Origin: Cristatella mucedo
Taxonomy: Eukaryota; Bryozoa; Phylactolaemata; Cristatellidae
Direction: 5' to 3'
Length of the DNA: 64,000 nt
Assembly: GCA_009760855.2 (NCBI GenBank)
Contig: WPIO01000032.1
Span: forward strand, 1 to 64,000
Under the pieces are notes generated by a model. It saw nothing but the letters and a program-made list of their open reading frames with translations. It had not been told where the DNA came from and did not search any database. Within the stretch, counting starts at the first letter, position 1; each line of letters starts with the position of its first letter. The position numbers and the translations under genes were made by a program. Positions 26,259 through 41,490 of the stretch are shown one piece after another.

Positions 26259-26622
26259 ACTTCAATCCAAAACTATAACTCCTTATTTACTTGCCATACG
26301 TATATTTACATTCGCCGTGAAGTGACAATTGTTCGGCAACTAGACTATCGTTAGGAATAATGTATCGATAATGAACTGCACCTGGGGCCGCGGAAACTTA
26401 GTAGTCCATTATTCTGGTCGACAAAATTTCCCCAAAGTCAAGTTGCTTAAATAAAATAAGTCATTTCTTATCAATATCTATGTGCTCATGACGAATATAA
26501 CAGTAAAATTGTGAACTATGGCACTACTATTTGAAATCTGCAATAACTTAATGTGTACATCACGAAATGCATGTCAATAGGAATAGACCTACGGTTAATG
26601 CCAGTAAAAATGAAGTCGTTGA

Positions 26623-27895
26623 TTACTTCTTAGATTTCTTCGCCTGTCTTTTGTACAGCTGTTCAGGAGCATCTCTAGGGAGTGTCCAGCAGCAGTAGTA
26701 AGCCAGCCTTGTGATGGACTTTTTCCCTGGTATTATCTTTGTTCTATTGTTGCGATATCTTTATGAAAACGTTCTATATATTCAGTACTGACCCAACCAC
26801 AGTTGTCAGGGAATAAATCCAAACGGGAATGAAGGAAGTATATTTTTGACGACATATTCATATTAAAATTTGAAGACATATTCGCCAAGTTTCTGAAACT
26901 GCATCAGCATGTTTTCTACTAGTTTCTTGTAGTTTTCTGCCCCAACATCGCCGAGGAAGTTTGTTGACACTCGGCGAAAAGCATTCCACGCTCTTTCCGC
27001 ATTACCCTACAGCAACTTGTTGAATCGGTAATCTTTTCTAAGAGCTTTTGAATCTGAGGACCAACAAAACCTCCCTCGGGAATCTTTGCTTCGCTGAGTC
27101 GAGGGAGTTTTTGTGCAGGTATCGGAAATCTGGCGAATTTCGGTCCACGGATTTTAAAAATTTCTTCATCAAACCTAGTTTGATGTGAAGGAGTGGTAGC
27201 AGGAGTTTGCGAGCTTTGGCCTGAGCTGGGTGCTGGATATTCTCCTCTCTCTGTTACATTTTTTCTGAGAGTTTATTCCTTCCACAAATAGTGCAATTCC
27301 CTTGCTCGGCTATTCTGCTTACATAAGGCACGCAGGTATTTTTTATATCCCTTCTGCAGTCCCATTAAAAGGCCAACTCCCTTCAAATCCCCGCAGCGGT
27401 GCCAGCTGTACTTGTTATACTCAATGGAATTCAGTAGCTGCTTGAAGCTATCGTACGCCTTTTCGTGAGAACAGCATTTGCTACAGGAATAGATATAGGA
27501 CAGTCCCCAGTGTGCTGAAGCACGGCCTTCAGACTCAGTTTCGAAGAGTCTACAAATAGTCTCCATTCTTGCGGGATATGATTAATTTTCAAAACGTTCA
27601 TGAGGCCCTCAATAATATCAAAGTAATCGGAACAGAATACCAGATTACTTTCCATTCCCAAGAAAGGTTCCAGGTGCTGGTGGCGCTTTCGATATAAAGT
27701 AATTGTGAAATCTTCGAGAAGATTCCATTGTTGGAGTCTTCATCCTAGCAATTCTGTCTTGTTCTTGGATTAGTCTATATCACGAATAAGGTAATTTAGT
27801 TCTTCCTGTGTTATTCTTTGTGCGCTCGACGATGCAGCACAATGGTAATCGGGATCACTGCATGCTGACGTACCAGGAGAAGAACCGGTCGGCCC
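26623..27895 (-). pseudogene. Degraded member of a multi-copy invertebrate protein family of unknown function
   Basis: Read on the minus strand across shifting frames, the region aligns to a protein family I recall as multi-copy in Hydra, arthropods and molluscs, without an assigned function. The blocks in order are: AQRITQEELNYLIRDID; RLQQWNLLEDF and YRKRHQHLEPFLG; IPQEWRLFVDSSKLSLKAVL; YSWHRCGDLKGVGLLMGLQKG; EGGFVGPQIQKLL; NFLGDVGAENYKKLVENML; HSRLDLFPDN; ERFHKDIATIEQR; LYKRQAKKSKK followed by TAA. Between blocks there are at least three frameshifts, and there are internal stops after RDID, after NKLL and after IEQR. No intact ORF longer than about 100 codons survives. It may be a mobile-element gene or a retrocopy; I see no terminal repeats or target duplication. 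Confidence 0.75.
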
Positions 27896-27899
27896 TCAC

Positions 27900-30932
<3,033 letters not shown>

Positions 30933-30959
30933 ATATTTATATATGTGTGTGCGCGCGTG

Positions 30960-32815
30960 TTCGTAAGTATGTCATATCCACGGCCACATGTGCAAGCACG
31001 GACATCTGTATGACATCAGATTGGCGGAAACCAAATCCCTTAGTATTTTGCCGGCAACGACCTCAGGAGCGTGATAGCGGCAGAATATGAGGGTCACAAC
31101 AGAAGAGTAACGACGGCATTCCATGGGCTCCTCTGTAAAAGCTTGTGCACCTGGCTGCTGAATGCTGACAATTTTTGTAGAGGTACGGCAGGATAGTCAT
31201 ACCAGGACAAATATTCATAGCTCGACGTTAGTACACTGTGAAAGGCGAGACAATGTAGAATCTCTTAGCCACAGCCAAGGGCTGAACGAGCTTCACATTT
31301 AGCCAGCAAAAATGGCCGGAATCGCAAAAGACAAGCCCAGTTCCACCTGTGAAGCCGAGCAAGTAGTTTACTTGCTCGGCTTCACAGCAAGTAGACGCGG
31401 CGAATCCGTCCTGTCGTAGGGAGCGCGGAGCCTTTGCTGGTGCAGCTGGCACTTGCATGACAGAGTCCAAGCACTTTGATCACGACACCTACACGGAGGC
31501 CAGCCAGCCAACCAGCGCCCGCTCCCGTTGCTAGCTCTCTTCAAAATTTCCACATGTGGCTGTCCTGTATGCATACAAAAGAAGTAGGCTGGAAATTGTC
31601 TCAAGGAATAGCGAGAGACAGGATAGAATTCGTGAGACCGATACTGACGATGCGACGCACTGCTGTGAACCAATTGACATGCGTCTGAGGGGTCCCGCAA
31701 ATATGTGCGATCCAGTTTGTTTTACCAGCAACGTATGAGAGGGGAGGCGAGTGATTACGGTTTCAATTCCTCATTATAGAAGATGACTTTTTGCGTTATT
31801 CATCAAAGCTCATTCAATCGTGCATGTACGTTTTCATGCAAATGGCCCCCGCGATCCAACATATTGAGCGGCCGAGCACTTTCGAAATTTGAACCACGTG
31901 CCATTGACTAAGTAAGCTTCGCGAAGCTGAAGCCTCGTTTCCACGTAATAGATAACGGTGTTCCGGTATCAAAACAAAAAACATTGTTTTTAGTTTCGCA
32001 TGTGCGATCTCAAGCAAACTGCCTAAAACGGCCTAGCTAGAAACTCTTGAACAGCTATCCTCAAGCTATTTCCAAAATAAGCTATGAAAAACTGCGTTTT
32101 AAAGAGAACGCTTGTTTCCCGTTCAACACAAAATTTAATGCAAGAGCACTGAGCGCGCTCTTACACAGATGGCCTCCAACGCACCTTCACAGCAAGTGGT
32201 CAGGCTAGTACCAGGCTTCATCCAACCTGCCGCCCTTAGTAGTAGACTGGAAGTATGCATGTTGCACGACAGTGCATCTAATGGTCTCCCTACTGCATCT
32301 GGAAGGATTACACATGCGCATCTAAACAAAATATGCACTTATTCGCTTAAAAATAGATCAAGCGCTCTTTCGGTAAGCTTAAACACATTTTTGTTGGAGA
32401 GGAGCGATCAACTGAAGTGGTTTTGTGCGAAAATGCTTACTCGCTGCTGTGAGTTCTAGCACCAAGAACCTCTGGCAGCAGAACCGGGTGACCGTATCAC
32501 CATAGACTGTGCAATGATACGTGTTATGAGTGCGTAGCTAGAAATTTCACCGCCTCTGCTGCGCCTCTTCTTCGTGAAAGCTTAACTTTGGCCAGGCTTG
32601 ACCGGTTAGTGTCCATGACAAAAGATACTGTCAACAGGAAGCTCCTTGACACGACGAAATTAACTCAACCGCTTTCCCAGAGCACGTGAAAACTTTGCCA
32701 TCGCCTGCTGCTCGTCATCCTCTTCAAATGGAAGCATAGCACTATTACGACGCCAAGGCATACAAGGGCCCATACGAACTAGCGAGGTGTAAATTCCCTC
32801 GACCAATCGATGGGA
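30960..32815. other. Unassigned region
   Basis: It contains the perfect inverted repeat at 31348-31386. No gene is recognised. The last part may include diverged 5' L2 sequence. Confidence 0.45.
31348..31386. repeat. Perfect 18-bp inverted repeat, 3-nt spacer
   Basis: TGTGAAGCCGAGCAAGTA is followed by GTT and then its exact reverse complement. Confidence 0.95.
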
Positions 32816-32820
32816 CCTGA

Positions 32821-35201
32821 AAGTCAAACTTCGATGCTGTCCGTGCGAGAATATCTGCTTCACCTCTGCTGCTCAATCCTCCCTTCGATCTGTCATCATT
32901 CGTAGATAGCTACAACACGACACTAGCTGACACGCTCGACGAGTTTGCACCTCTGACAAAGCTCACTGTGCGCCCCCGCCCAGACGGCCTATGGTTTACC
33001 ACAGACATTAAACTAGCCAAGTCTACTAAACGAAAGCTTGAAAAAGCATACACAAGATCCGGACTAACTGTTCATCGACAGGCATATGAAGACTATTGTA
33101 GGTCGTACCAATCGATCCTAGCAAAGGCCTAGTCTAGCTTCTATAAAAACATTGTTGAATCACAGATGCACAATCCTAAAATGCTGATGTCGACAATAAA
33201 CCATCTCCTCAACCGTTCCCAGATTAGCTCCTTACCTGATGATCCTAGTGATGATCTAGCCGATCGCTTCTCTCGATTCTTTGTGCAGAAGATAGACTAG
33301 ATCAGGGAATCCATCCCTGCGATGACAACCTCCCTACTAGAATGCTGTTCCTCGGTTCCTGGCTGCACCTCAATGTCTGCATTTAAGCAGGTCACTAGTG
33401 ATCTCGTCCTGAAGTTCGTATCTCAATCAAAGAAGACAACAAGTCCTCTGGACCCTATTCCCACTGTCCTCCTCCTACGTTGCATTGATCTGCTGCTGCC
33501 ATGCATAACTAACATAATTGATATGTCATTAGCCTCAGGTCATGTCCCAGCACCTTTCAAAAAAGCTGTAGTCAGACCACTTCTCAAGAAAGCTACACTA
33601 GACCAAGAAAACTTAAGCAACTACCGCCCAGTTTCCCTTCTACCATTCCTATCAAAGACACTGGAACGGGTCGTGGCGGACCAGCTGAACACGTATATCG
33701 AAACCTCACACCTTGCTAGTAAGTTCCAGTCTGGCTTTAGAGCTAATCACTCCACAGAGTCAGCATTGCTTAGGGTATACAACGACCTACTTAGGAATGC
33801 AGACATGGGTAGAGTGTCTCTGCTTGTTTTGCTTGATCTCTCGGCAGCTTTTGATACTATCGATCACAAAGCTCCTCTAGAGCGCCTCTCATCTCGCCTG
33901 GGCATCACTGGCAGTGCTCTGCAGTGGTTCAGGTCCTATCTCAGTGAGAGACTCCAGAATATTGACGTGAATGGACAAAGATCATCTGAAGTACCTCTGA
34001 AATATGGAGTACCTCAGGGCTCAGTGCTAGGTCCGGTTCTTTTCACGGTTTATACTCTGCCTCTTGCTGATGTGATTTCCAAGCACAATCTACGCTTTCA
34101 CTTCTATGCGGATGACACTCAGTTGTACCTTTGCTTTGATCCCTCCCAGCCTTCGAGCACCTCAAGTTCTCTCAACTCACTAGCTGCATGCATTGATGAC
34201 ATCCGCGCATGGATGGCAGCAAATTTTCTAAAACTAAACGATGATAAAACTAACTTACTAGTTATGGGCAAACCCAGTGTGATCCAGAGATTGGAAAGGC
34301 TGACTCTCAAAATTGGCCCTGCCAGCATATCTTCAGTTGAATCAGCTCGAAATCTAGGTGTCATATTCCAAAGCGATCTCTCGTTAGACGACCATATCAG
34401 CTCCACAGTCAAATCCGCCTATTTTCAGCTTCATAACATTGCTAAAATTCGGGGTTGTTTAGATAAAGATACCACGTCCAAGTTGGTCCATGCATTCGTG
34501 ACATCCCGTCTCGACTTCTGCAACTCACTGCTTACTGGCCCACCAGCATGTGCGATCAGGCGATTGCAGCTGGTACAAAACTCGGCAGCTAGACTTGTCT
34601 GTCGTGTGCGTCGCAGTTGCCACATTACTCCACTTCTCGCCGACCTGTACTGGCTACCAGTCAAGCAACGGATTGACTACAAGGTTTTGTCGCTCACTTT
34701 TAGGTCCCTTCATTCTATGGCTCCAGCCTATCTATCAGATATACTACCCCATCAGGCCAAGCATCGTACCACCTGCTTTTCGGAATCCAACAGTCTAGAA
34801 ATACCTCGTACAAACCCTAAATCCTTTGGAGACCGTGCATTTAGTGCATATGCTCCCAAAGCCTGGAACTCCCTCCCGACCTGCGTCAGGACATCCCCCG
34901 ACCTGACCACATTTAAAAGAAACCTAAAAACACACCTATTTAGGACAACATTTAGCGGGTCCCTGTGATTCGTCCTTGATGTGCTTATGCGTGCTGACAC
35001 TGTGCAAGCTGCCACTAACCACATTCGCATGCTGACCCTGTGCATGTCACCCCTAACCATATTATTCATTTGGTATGTTTTTCAAGCATGATTTTACTTA
35101 CCATTCAATTGCATTTCCCTTTGCAGCAAATGTAAAGCGCCTAGAATGAGATTAAGTTCTCTGAGGGCGCTTGATCAAGTGCATTATTATTATTATTATT
35201 A
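32821..35201 (+). mobile_element. L2-type non-LTR retrotransposon, 5'-truncated, nearly intact RT
   Basis: This is the longest mobile element in the window. Reverse-transcriptase coding runs in one frame from about 32821 (KSNFDAVRARISASPLLLNP) through two in-frame TAG codons (33130 and 33298) into the 548-codon open frame. An indel precedes 32821, and no endonuclease domain is visible upstream. After the ORF come about 230 bp of 3' UTR, then the tail AAATGTAAAGCGCCTAGAAT...GAGATTAAGTTCTCTGAGGGCGCTT and a short TTA repeat. The tail and the C-terminal domain (HITPLL, GDRAFS, WNSLP, FKRNLKTHLF) place it in the L2 group rather than RTE or L1. Confidence 0.9.
33322..34968 (+). CDS. L2-type reverse transcriptase (548-codon open part)
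   Basis: RT motifs are in order: RPVSLLPFLSKTLERVV near residue 110; FQSGFRANHSTESAL near 140; catalytic Asp172 in LLDLSAAFDTIDH; PQGSVLGP at 231-238; the YADD box at 262-265, supplying the remaining catalytic aspartates; and the C-terminal L2 domain with HITPLL...DLYWLPVKQRIDYK and WNSLPTCVRTSP. The listed ATG is only the first Met after an in-frame stop; the real protein began further upstream. The catalytic residues are intact, but with stops in the upstream linker and no endonuclease domain visible, the copy is probably not autonomous. Confidence 0.88.
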   Translation: MTTSLLECCSSVPGCTSMSAFKQVTSDLVLKFVSQSKKTTSPLDPIPTVLLLRCIDLLLPCITNIIDMSLASGHVPAPFKKAVVRPLLKKATLDQENLSNYRPVSLLPFLSKTLERVVADQLNTYIETSHLASKFQSGFRANHSTESALLRVYNDLLRNADMGRVSLLVLLDLSAAFDTIDHKAPLERLSSRLGITGSALQWFRSYLSERLQNIDVNGQRSSEVPLKYGVPQGSVLGPVLFTVYTLPLADVISKHNLRFHFYADDTQLYLCFDPSQPSSTSSSLNSLAACIDDIRAWMAANFLKLNDDKTNLLVMGKPSVIQRLERLTLKIGPASISSVESARNLGVIFQSDLSLDDHISSTVKSAYFQLHNIAKIRGCLDKDTTSKLVHAFVTSRLDFCNSLLTGPPACAIRRLQLVQNSAARLVCRVRRSCHITPLLADLYWLPVKQRIDYKVLSLTFRSLHSMAPAYLSDILPHQAKHRTTCFSESNSLEIPRTNPKSFGDRAFSAYAPKAWNSLPTCVRTSPDLTTFKRNLKTHLFRTTFSGSL

Positions 35202-35209
35202 CGAGTGAC

Positions 35210-37530
35210 GTAAAATTGTTTTCGCTGTTGGCGAATGGAACACGTGGTTGTCATAGGAACTAATAGCCATGGCACTCGAGCTCCGGTTGTGAAAAGTAGC
35301 GTCTGCAAGCCTTGCAAAAACTCTGAGAACGTCTCTCCTAAAAATCGCTAAGCACAAGTAACTAAGCAAATAACTCAATTTGGAGCTTTCCCGTAATTTC
35401 TCACAATTGGCCGGTTTCCTGCGTGTCCCCACGATTGAATGATTTTGCACGATTCCACAAGATTGGATGATTTTGTGCAATTGCACACGATTGGATGATT
35501 GCCCCTACAGTGGCGATGCTAGACCGAGCCGTTTATATGAAAAGGAGTGCCACGTAGACATTACTGCTGAAATTGCTATTTTTCAGTACTTAGATGTGTT
35601 TGAACTTTAGAGCAGAATCTTTCTATGTTTTGACTTTGCCCCTTGGCAAAAGAAAATAACAGTGGTCTTTCCAAAGGATAAGCCGGTTGCAAAGATCTAT
35701 TGCCCCAGATATAAGTTAGAATTTCTGATCTTAGTTGGTCGCATATTTCGTCCAGAAGCCAACCATGTCAGCTGTCATAGTGCGCTGCCGCAGCCAATCG
35801 CAGCCAATCGCAGCCAATCGCAGTAAAACGCGTTTGTAATAGATTGCCAATGACTTCACTGACTGCAAAGACGAACATGAATTCCGACCGGTCGCTCTAA
35901 GCTACTTGCAGCTTGTCTTGGTGCTCAAACATATCGATCCACCCATCGTCAAGCAGTGCGCAGCTAGGTACATTGTACGGTGGTCGAATATATCGCGTTG
36001 CTCACAAGCTCCAGAGCCGTTCGGAGCCTCAGCAGTAAGGGATGCGATCGCTTGCCTGATTGCCCCAGTGAGATTGCGCAGTTGAGGCAGCTGATCTGGC
36101 CAAAGGGCTACCGTGGAGAACGCTGCCGCTAAAAAACAGCTCACAGGAAATAATCAACAGGATTCTTGCAGACTGCTTCGCTCCTGCAATCAGGGAATGT
36201 GGTGATTGGTAGGTGAGCGCTGCAGTCCGCCCAAAAGGAGTGCGATTTCTAATGGTTGTGAGAACGTGAACAACTCAAACTCAAAAATGAGGAACGGTTT
36301 TAGCCAAGAACCGTAGTTCACGCAGGCCACTAAAAGTTTAATTTGAAAATATTCTAGTGATAGAAGCGTGAGACCCAAGGGTGCCTATAACGGTCGAAGT
36401 ACGGAGTGGTTCAGAATCTAACCTTTCTAATGTCAGTGCTAGTGTTGAAAGCCTACTGGTTGAATTTGAAAACTACTCGGTGACTGCGTGCCGGAATATG
36501 CTCATCGGGGCAAAACATATTTTAAAACTGTAAAAGTAAAGACTTTAGCAGCTACAGAACCCTTCCGCGACACAGTCCGCATCATGCAAATTCACTTACA
36601 AAGGCTTGCTTCACCAAAATCGTCGAATAAGAATTGATATACCAAATCAATATTGGAAACCAGATGGGATATTGAGTGTTTTATTTTACAGCCCAAATGC
36701 CAATGTTGTTGTGAAGCGGCTACTTTGCATTCATTTATTCTATCCAATATTCTATATATTAAAATATTTGTATATATATTTTACTATGAAAAGAGCCTCA
36801 CTTCATTGAAAAGCTCTAGGCTTTTGTACGACGCTACAGCTTAATAGCTACGATTAAGAAAGAGATGACCTGATGATCTACATCGGTACATAGAGTCCAT
36901 GACCTTCTACACTCTAAGAAAGCCTCATACGGAAATCTTTGCAATATTAAACTTGGCCACATTAACAAATTGCATAGCTTGGCGCCCAAGTGGCAAGCAG
37001 TTTTCCAAAAATATGGAACAGACAGATACGCCCGTTACTTTAATAAAAAATGGCACCAAATAAGGATGTTATCAGTCCAACGATCCCACTTTTTACAGCG
37101 GGTAGGTGTGTCATCTGATTGTATGTGTACGCAAAATATAGACTACGGCATCACAAACTGAGAAAGTGGTGTGTTGCCTGCACCACCTGTTAAACACGAC
37201 AGGAAACTTGGTACTCACACCTTAAGCATTGACGAAAATCTTGTAGTCCTTCCGGTGTTTTTCTCAGGTCCATTCTCCGCTGATGCTTAGTCACTTTTAA
37301 CTGTCGTCAATGTGATTAACACCGGTGACTTCAATGCTGGGGCTCATTTTGTGAATGCATTTCCTTGCAGTCACTGCTCGCGATGCGATAGCTATTTCTA
37401 TCAGAATTTTCTGGTTTTCCGACTAAGATTATATGTTAAGTGGTATTCACTTTTTGCAATGAATACGGGCTGTGGAAACAGTGCGGTGTGCTAGGTGGAA
37501 AGGTTTGCTTCGAAAAAACGGCCATTGATA
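35210..37530. other. Unassigned AT-rich region
   Basis: It contains the CCAAT decamer array and, at about 35430-35505, three irregular copies of CACGATTGGATGATT. No gene is seen. Confidence 0.5.
35791..35823 (+). repeat. 10-bp repeat with CCAAT core, 3 copies
   Basis: CAGCCAATCG is repeated three times exactly, followed by CAG. Confidence 0.9.
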
Positions 37531-37535
37531 TTATT

Positions 37536-37712
37536 CAGCGGACTCCGCTTGTGGCCGCTTATACGCTCGGGCCGGCAAATGACCATTCTTATAGGCGGAG
37601 TATTCCCATGTGCGGAGTGAGGCTATAGCTAGAGTGAATCTGAGACGCGGAATTCCTATTCTTACAGTCGGAGTAATCCTACATCCGATATTCGCATACG
37701 CGGAGTCGACTG
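37536..37712. mobile_element. MITE-like element, copy 2 (inverted relative to copy 1)
   Basis: A 177-bp unit ending GCGGAGTCGACTG and starting with the degenerate CAGCGGACTCCGC. It aligns along its length with the reverse complement of copy 1, for example TCTTATAGGCGGAGTATTCC and GAGTGAGGCTATAG. Confidence 0.75.
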
Positions 37713-37719
37713 TGTCGTG

Positions 37720-39550
37720 CTCAAGGAAACTACTGACGAACGCAAAGCGCAGGCGAGGCTAGCTCAAAGAACAAGACACCAGAGGGAGCGACCTAGCGAG
37801 CCAGCGTGGTCGTGGGCCGGGATGTGACGGATCGGTACTGAAAACTATCGATCTCGTTCGTCGATCTCGGACGGCACACGCGAGTTGGCGAGCGCTTGAG
37901 TAGCAAAAAACACGGCCTCATCAAGTCAAGCTCAATTTATTGCAATGAATCCTCAGCTATTCTGTCACGAATGCTGAGCCAGAGGTTGGCACGTGCACAG
38001 AGTCTCCACGGAAACTTGAGACTTCACGATACCCGACAAAGCGAGTAGCCTTTAATTTACTAGAGGCATGGCCCGTTAGAGTCAATTTAAGCCCGAGTTT
38101 CATGAAACATATTTTTAGCGAGGCAAGTAAGTCGCTATTCGAAAGTGCGAAGTAAAGCGGCGGCTCGCTAAATCAGGCAGGTTATGACTGCAGAGATATT
38201 AATAACTCGCGGTTCCTGAATTTAAACGGCTTAGAGTCGATAGCGTGCGATAATTCGTGATTACGCAGCATAAAAACTAGAGCCCGTTAGTAGTAGGCAG
38301 TGAGATGTGCCTTAGCAGTTTCGCTGAGTTATGCACTAGCCCCTGACTTGGAAGAGTTTTGCTGTACGCCGCCAAGGCTGCTTCTCGAAGCTGTAACCCT
38401 CCGCCGCTGTCGATTAGACGTCTCCACGCTATGGATATGGACTGTATATCTATGGTATGGGCGCTCGTCGTCGCTGCCGTGTTCCGCTGCTACCGACATA
38501 TATGCGTTCGCGTTGGTAAGCATCTACAAATCGCTAGCCACTATTCCGACGCTCGTGGCTTCACCGCGTGCTCGTCGCGTCATCAGCTGGGACTTGCACC
38601 TTTACGAGCACCTTACGTTCGCAGCTTATTTGCGGCTAAATTAAATAAAATCAAGTGGATTGGTTGTATTTAGTTTTAATGTAAATATAATGGTTACAAC
38701 CATTGAATTGTATTATTATAAGTGGATTTATTATTATAAATTATTTAAACTATTATATTATTATTGGCCTAAATAATCGTGGAAGCCACTACACCCCTAA
38801 TGCAAATCGAGCCCACATTCCTCGGCCTATCGAGGCAACCTGGAGGAGCCTGCGAAAGCGCAACTATGCTAATTTTCGCAGAAAGAATCGGAATACCGTG
38901 ATCTCTAATGCGGAACTAAAATCTCAGCTTCGCCTAGCTTATCTTGTTAATAGCAGGCGGATCGCCGTTTGAAAATATCGAGCTGCCGGCTGGGCGAGCC
39001 GGGCCGTTGGAGGCCATCTGCACGAAAATCTTCCCCAAAGTCCGCGAAACGATCTGTCTAAACATGAAATGGCGTGAGTTAAAAAATGCATCTTCTTGAG
39101 GCATATTTTGGGTCGCAGTTTGAAAGTAGCAGAAACTTGGCTGGACTTAGCTGTTCAAGGCCATTTTCGTGAGAACGCGCATATGCAAATGCGCTACACT
39201 TCCTGCCTAAACTATACAGCCTAAACATTGATGTCTATACTATCGAACCAAAACCGCAGTTTTGCCTCGCAGTATTCAGTAGTGCCAGGATAATCGCAGT
39301 TAGAGACTGCCGCCGGGTCAGTTTCTGGGGCATCTCGTTGGGTGCCATTGAAACACAAACGCCCGTGCACAATTGCATGAAATGTTTTTCGTTAACTCAA
39401 AACACTATTGCCTTGAACATGTGATAAAAAGAGTAGCTTTACGGACTTTATACAGGAAAGAGATTTTGGATCACAACTCTGAATTTCCTCGCAGCTAGCA
39501 GAGCTGCGCCCTTAGGGGGCATTTGCTGGACTAACTTGACTAATATGCAT
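37720..39550. other. Unassigned region
   Basis: ORFs of up to 114 codons near 38300-38970 overlap in several frames and match nothing I recognise. Confidence 0.45.
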
Positions 39551-39552
39551 GC

Positions 39553-40440
39553 ATAATAATAATAATAATAATAACAATTATATTGATAAAGCGCCCTCAG
39601 AGAACTCAATCTCTTTCTAGGCGCTTTACATTTTCTGCAAAGGGAACGCGATTGAACGGTGAGTAATATCATGCTTGATAAACAACATGAATAACATGGT
39701 TAGGGCTGACACGCACAGGGTCAGCATGCAAAAGAGGTTAGTGGCAGCATGCACAGTGTCAGTACGCATAAGCACATCAAGGACGAATCACAGGGACCCA
39801 CTAAATGCTGTTCTAAATAGGTGTGTTTTTAAGTTCTTTTTAAACGTGGTCAGGTCAGGGGATGTTCTGACGCAAGTCGGGAGTGAGTTCCAGGCTTTGG
39901 GAGCATACGAACTAAATGCACGGTCTCCAAAGGATTTGAGGTTTGTACGAGGTATTGGTATACTCTTGGATTCCGAAAAGCGGGTGGTACGATGCTTGCC
40001 CAGGTGGGGGAGTAGATCTGAGAGATAGGCTGAAGCCAAAGAATGAAGTGACCTAAAAGTGAGCGACAAAACCTTGAAGTCGATCCATTGCTTGACTAGT
40101 AGCCAGTACAGGTCGGTGAGAAGTGGTGTGATGTGGCAACTGCAACGCTCACGATAGACAAGCCTAGCTGAGGAGTTTTGCACCATCTGCAATCGCCTGA
40201 TTGCACATGCCGGTCGGCCAGCAAGCAGTGAGCATCAGAAGTCAAGACGGGATGTCACAAATGCATGGACCAACTTAGACGTGGTATCCTTATCTAAACA
40301 AGCCCGATTTTTAGCGTTACGTAACTGAAAGTAGGCAGATTTGATTGTGGAGCTGATGTGGTTGTCTAACGAGAGGTCGCTTTGGAATATGACACCTAGA
40401 TTTTGAGCTGATGAAATGATGCTGGTAAGCCTGAAACTCC
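39553..40440 (-). mobile_element. 5'-truncated L2 copy
   Basis: On the minus strand, RT C-terminal coding runs from about 40440 (NLGVIFQSDLSLDNHISST) to the stop at 39788, ending THLFRTAFSGSL. The 3' UTR and tail follow, with ATT repeats at 39556-39575. A TGA replaces the Asn codon in DFCNSLL. Apart from that stop, 134 codons (40192-39788) remain open. Confidence 0.88.
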
Positions 40441-41349
40441 ACTATGTAAAGCGCTGAATTCAAACTGAAGTTGCATGCCGCTTATTTTTCAAATGGCCGC
40501 GGAAATGCAGTGGATGGCAATTATTTGTAAGACCAATGCTTATGCTCTCAAAGCGTGAAACTTACTCCCGACTAACGTCAAGACATCCCACAAATTGAAA
40601 TTTAAAATATAGCTAAAAGGCGCCTAGTTTTGACAGAATTTTCTCTGGGTCCGTTTTAGTTGTCCCGTGCATGACTATCCGTGCTAACGCAGTGCATATT
40701 GTGCATCACGAACACGATTGATTGACGATCCTCTTTTACAGCATTATATGGTTTCTAGAAAGAAATTCGGTTGCCTTGGGGCACTGCAGAAATGTCTAGT
40801 TTGTATTATTAGTATTAATTGTATTCTAATCATTATGGTGGAGAAGGGTTCGCGCGTAGCGCAAGCTCAGTCGCAAGGGTAATCTAATTACGACCGCGGC
40901 GGCTCGGAAGGAGCAGCAGTGCGTCTTTAGTAATCGCAGAGGCGTGGCCCACTTAGCGCGGCCCTCGACCGTGCGAGGTATTTTTGCCCTCTCGGCGAAG
41001 AATTCTGCGAGCAGCGGCTGATGCTGCTTCCCTAGCTGACTACAGAGTGGATCTCCACTCTCACCTTGCTGAGCTAGGCTTTTCGGAAGTCGTGGCCTAT
41101 ACTACTATACCATACGTACGTATGCGTATGCACGTGCGGCCAAACGGTCTCTCGCTTCAATCTGCACCAAACAGGTCTGAAATCTTTGCCTGGCCTAACT
41201 TCAAAGTGGGTGATGGCGAGCTGCGTCGACTAAGCCACCTGGTGGTGGTCATTTCGGTTCCCCGACAACAGGGCCGAGCTGCACTAGCAGCTTAAAGCCG
41301 GACGTTTGGTGCTGCGTCTCTCGGCACCGTCAAATGGCAGCGAAATCCG

Positions 41350-41444
<95 letters not shown>

Positions 41445-41454
41445 CTCTCTCCCC

Positions 41455-41485
<31 letters not shown>
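41350..41485 (+). repeat. CT microsatellite
   Basis: About 135 bp of CT with few interruptions. Confidence 0.95.

Positions 41486-41490
<5 letters not shown>

Noticed and set aside
39675-40028. 117-codon plus-strand ORF
   Set aside because: Antisense shadow of the minus-strand L2 coding region.
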